Below are positions 63,419-64,000 of a stretch of 64,000 bases of DNA, in pieces (position 1 is the stretch's first letter; each line of letters begins with the position of its first letter). A program made the position numbers and the translations under genes. The notes beneath the pieces are model-generated. The model was not told where the DNA came from. It made no database searches and saw only the letters and a program-made list of their open reading frames with translations. This DNA is from Opitutales bacterium. Its GTDB lineage: Bacteria > Verrucomicrobiota > Verrucomicrobiia > Opitutales > JAJFLR01. The stretch lies in NCBI GenBank assembly GCA_021772565.1, contig JAJFLR010000110.1, positions 1 to 64,000 of the forward strand, in the 5' to 3' direction.

Positions 63419-64000
63419 GAAGAAAACGTGACAGAGATATTTCCGTATTCAGTTTGTCATTTCTTGATTGTATCAGTTGTGGGTTTGGGGCGATAATTTT
63501 ATTATTTGTCATATCATTGGGATCTGAACGAATCACAGTTGATAATATTCAGGCATCGCTATTAAAAATTTATCAACAGCGGATGGGCGAAATAAAAGAT
63601 GCAAAATCTCAAAGACAAAATGTAATTATTAAAAATGATGAACTCAAAAAATTATTAGCAAAATTCGAGGCTGAAGCAGCTGCATTAGAAATCGCATTAA
63701 GCAAATTAGATAAAAAAATAAAGGACGCTAAGTCGGGCAAAGAAGCCTTGGTCGTCGATATCGAGGAAAATCAAAAAGAAATTGATTCACGAGAAAAGAA
63801 AGTTGAAATCGAACAAAAAGAAACGCCTGAACCAATTGGCGTTCCAGTCGCCAGCAATCGCATAATATTTGTCATGGATACTTCCGGCAGCATGCGCAAT
63901 CCAAGTACCGGTCAAATCTGGCCACTAGTTTACAGAAAAATAAGAGAGACGCTGAACGCCTACCCTATCGTCGAGTCGATACAATTTTTTGATGCCGATG
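63415..64000 (+). CDS. VWA-domain membrane protein (partial, cut by window end)
   Basis: 195 residues are visible from the ATG at 63415, overlapping the previous stop. The N-terminus 'S-L-S-F-L-D-C-I-S-C-G-F-G-A' and a hydrophobic helix are homologous to the previous gene; a coiled coil (about 45-140) precedes the VWA domain, which has an intact MIDAS start, D155-T-S157-G-S159. The frame is open at the window end. Together the two look like a tandem pair where only the second keeps metal binding. Confidence 0.82.
   Translation, partial: MRRKRDRDISVFSLSFLDCISCGFGAIILLFVISLGSERITVDNIQASLLKIYQQRMGEIKDAKSQRQNVIIKNDELKKLLAKFEAEAAALEIALSKLDKKIKDAKSGKEALVVDIEENQKEIDSREKKVEIEQKETPEPIGVPVASNRIIFVMDTSGSMRNPSTGQIWPLVYRKIRETLNAYPIVESIQFFDAD

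Overview
This 64 kb window is AT-rich bacterial chromosome. The best lineage guess is the Planctomycetota-Verrucomicrobiota-Chlamydiota superphylum, most likely a marine-type Verrucomicrobiota or relative. Supporting traits are a FecR-domain secreted protein, a PEP-CTERM-like protein, a single-RRM glycine-rich RNA-binding protein, paired VWA membrane proteins opening with an S-F-L-D-C-I-x-C-G-F-G segment, a short EF-Ts, and outer-membrane barrels ending in Phe. This is inference; no rRNA is present. Almost no start codon is preceded by a Shine-Dalgarno sequence.

Region by region: (1) 0.2-15.7 kb is a redox/envelope block: a FecR protein; a minus-strand set of membrane-anchored FAD/2Fe-2S reductase, outer-membrane barrel and pentaheme cytochrome; then plus-strand genes for a tetraheme cytochrome, a cyclic-nucleotide-binding/ferredoxin fusion, a b-type cytochrome-like membrane protein, a decaheme cytochrome and a second barrel; and a Xer recombinase. 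(2) 15.7-22.3 kb holds two tandem membrane proteins with GspB-like C-termini, a truncated BtuF-like protein facing Fur, peptide deformylase, two secreted proteins and tRNA-Lys(CTT). (3) 22.8-31.0 kb is housekeeping: MurA, RodA/FtsW, RNase E/G, PheA, ScpB, IlvD. (4) 31.2-34.5 kb is an island of four toxin-antitoxin pairs plus a relic ATPase gene. (5) 34.5-50.9 kb carries IspF, a RodZ-like protein, FtsK, mannose-6-phosphate isomerase, GrpE-DnaJ, an ADP-heptose-type cytidylyltransferase, an MsbA-type ABC transporter, Dus, a bifunctional nuclease, AroK, and a PfkB-ProA-glycosyltransferase-thioesterase operon. (6) 51.0-53.8 kb has a fifth TA pair (VapBC), a small lipoprotein and rpsB-tsf. (7) 54.0-61.6 kb is an envelope/lipid-linked sugar candidate operon: HlyD-type adaptor, GT-C transferase with an extra C-terminal beta domain, a split GMC oxidoreductase, a DprE1-like oxidase, and a convergent class-III aminotransferase. 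(8) 61.7-64 kb has the RRM protein with a strong terminator and two tandem VWA proteins, the second cut by the window end.

The most interesting part is the redox block. Nineteen CxxCH heme sites lie in three cytochromes within 9 kb. Two of these cytochromes share unusual acidic Asp/Asn-x-Leu-Leu repeats, one at the mature N-terminus and one between two heme clusters. Each is next to a predicted outer-membrane barrel. A plausible reading is an envelope-spanning electron route fed by a flavin reductase and/or a cyclic-nucleotide-sensing ferredoxin plus cytochrome b. The substrate and direction cannot be read from sequence. No CRISPR array, rRNA, transposase or prophage was seen.
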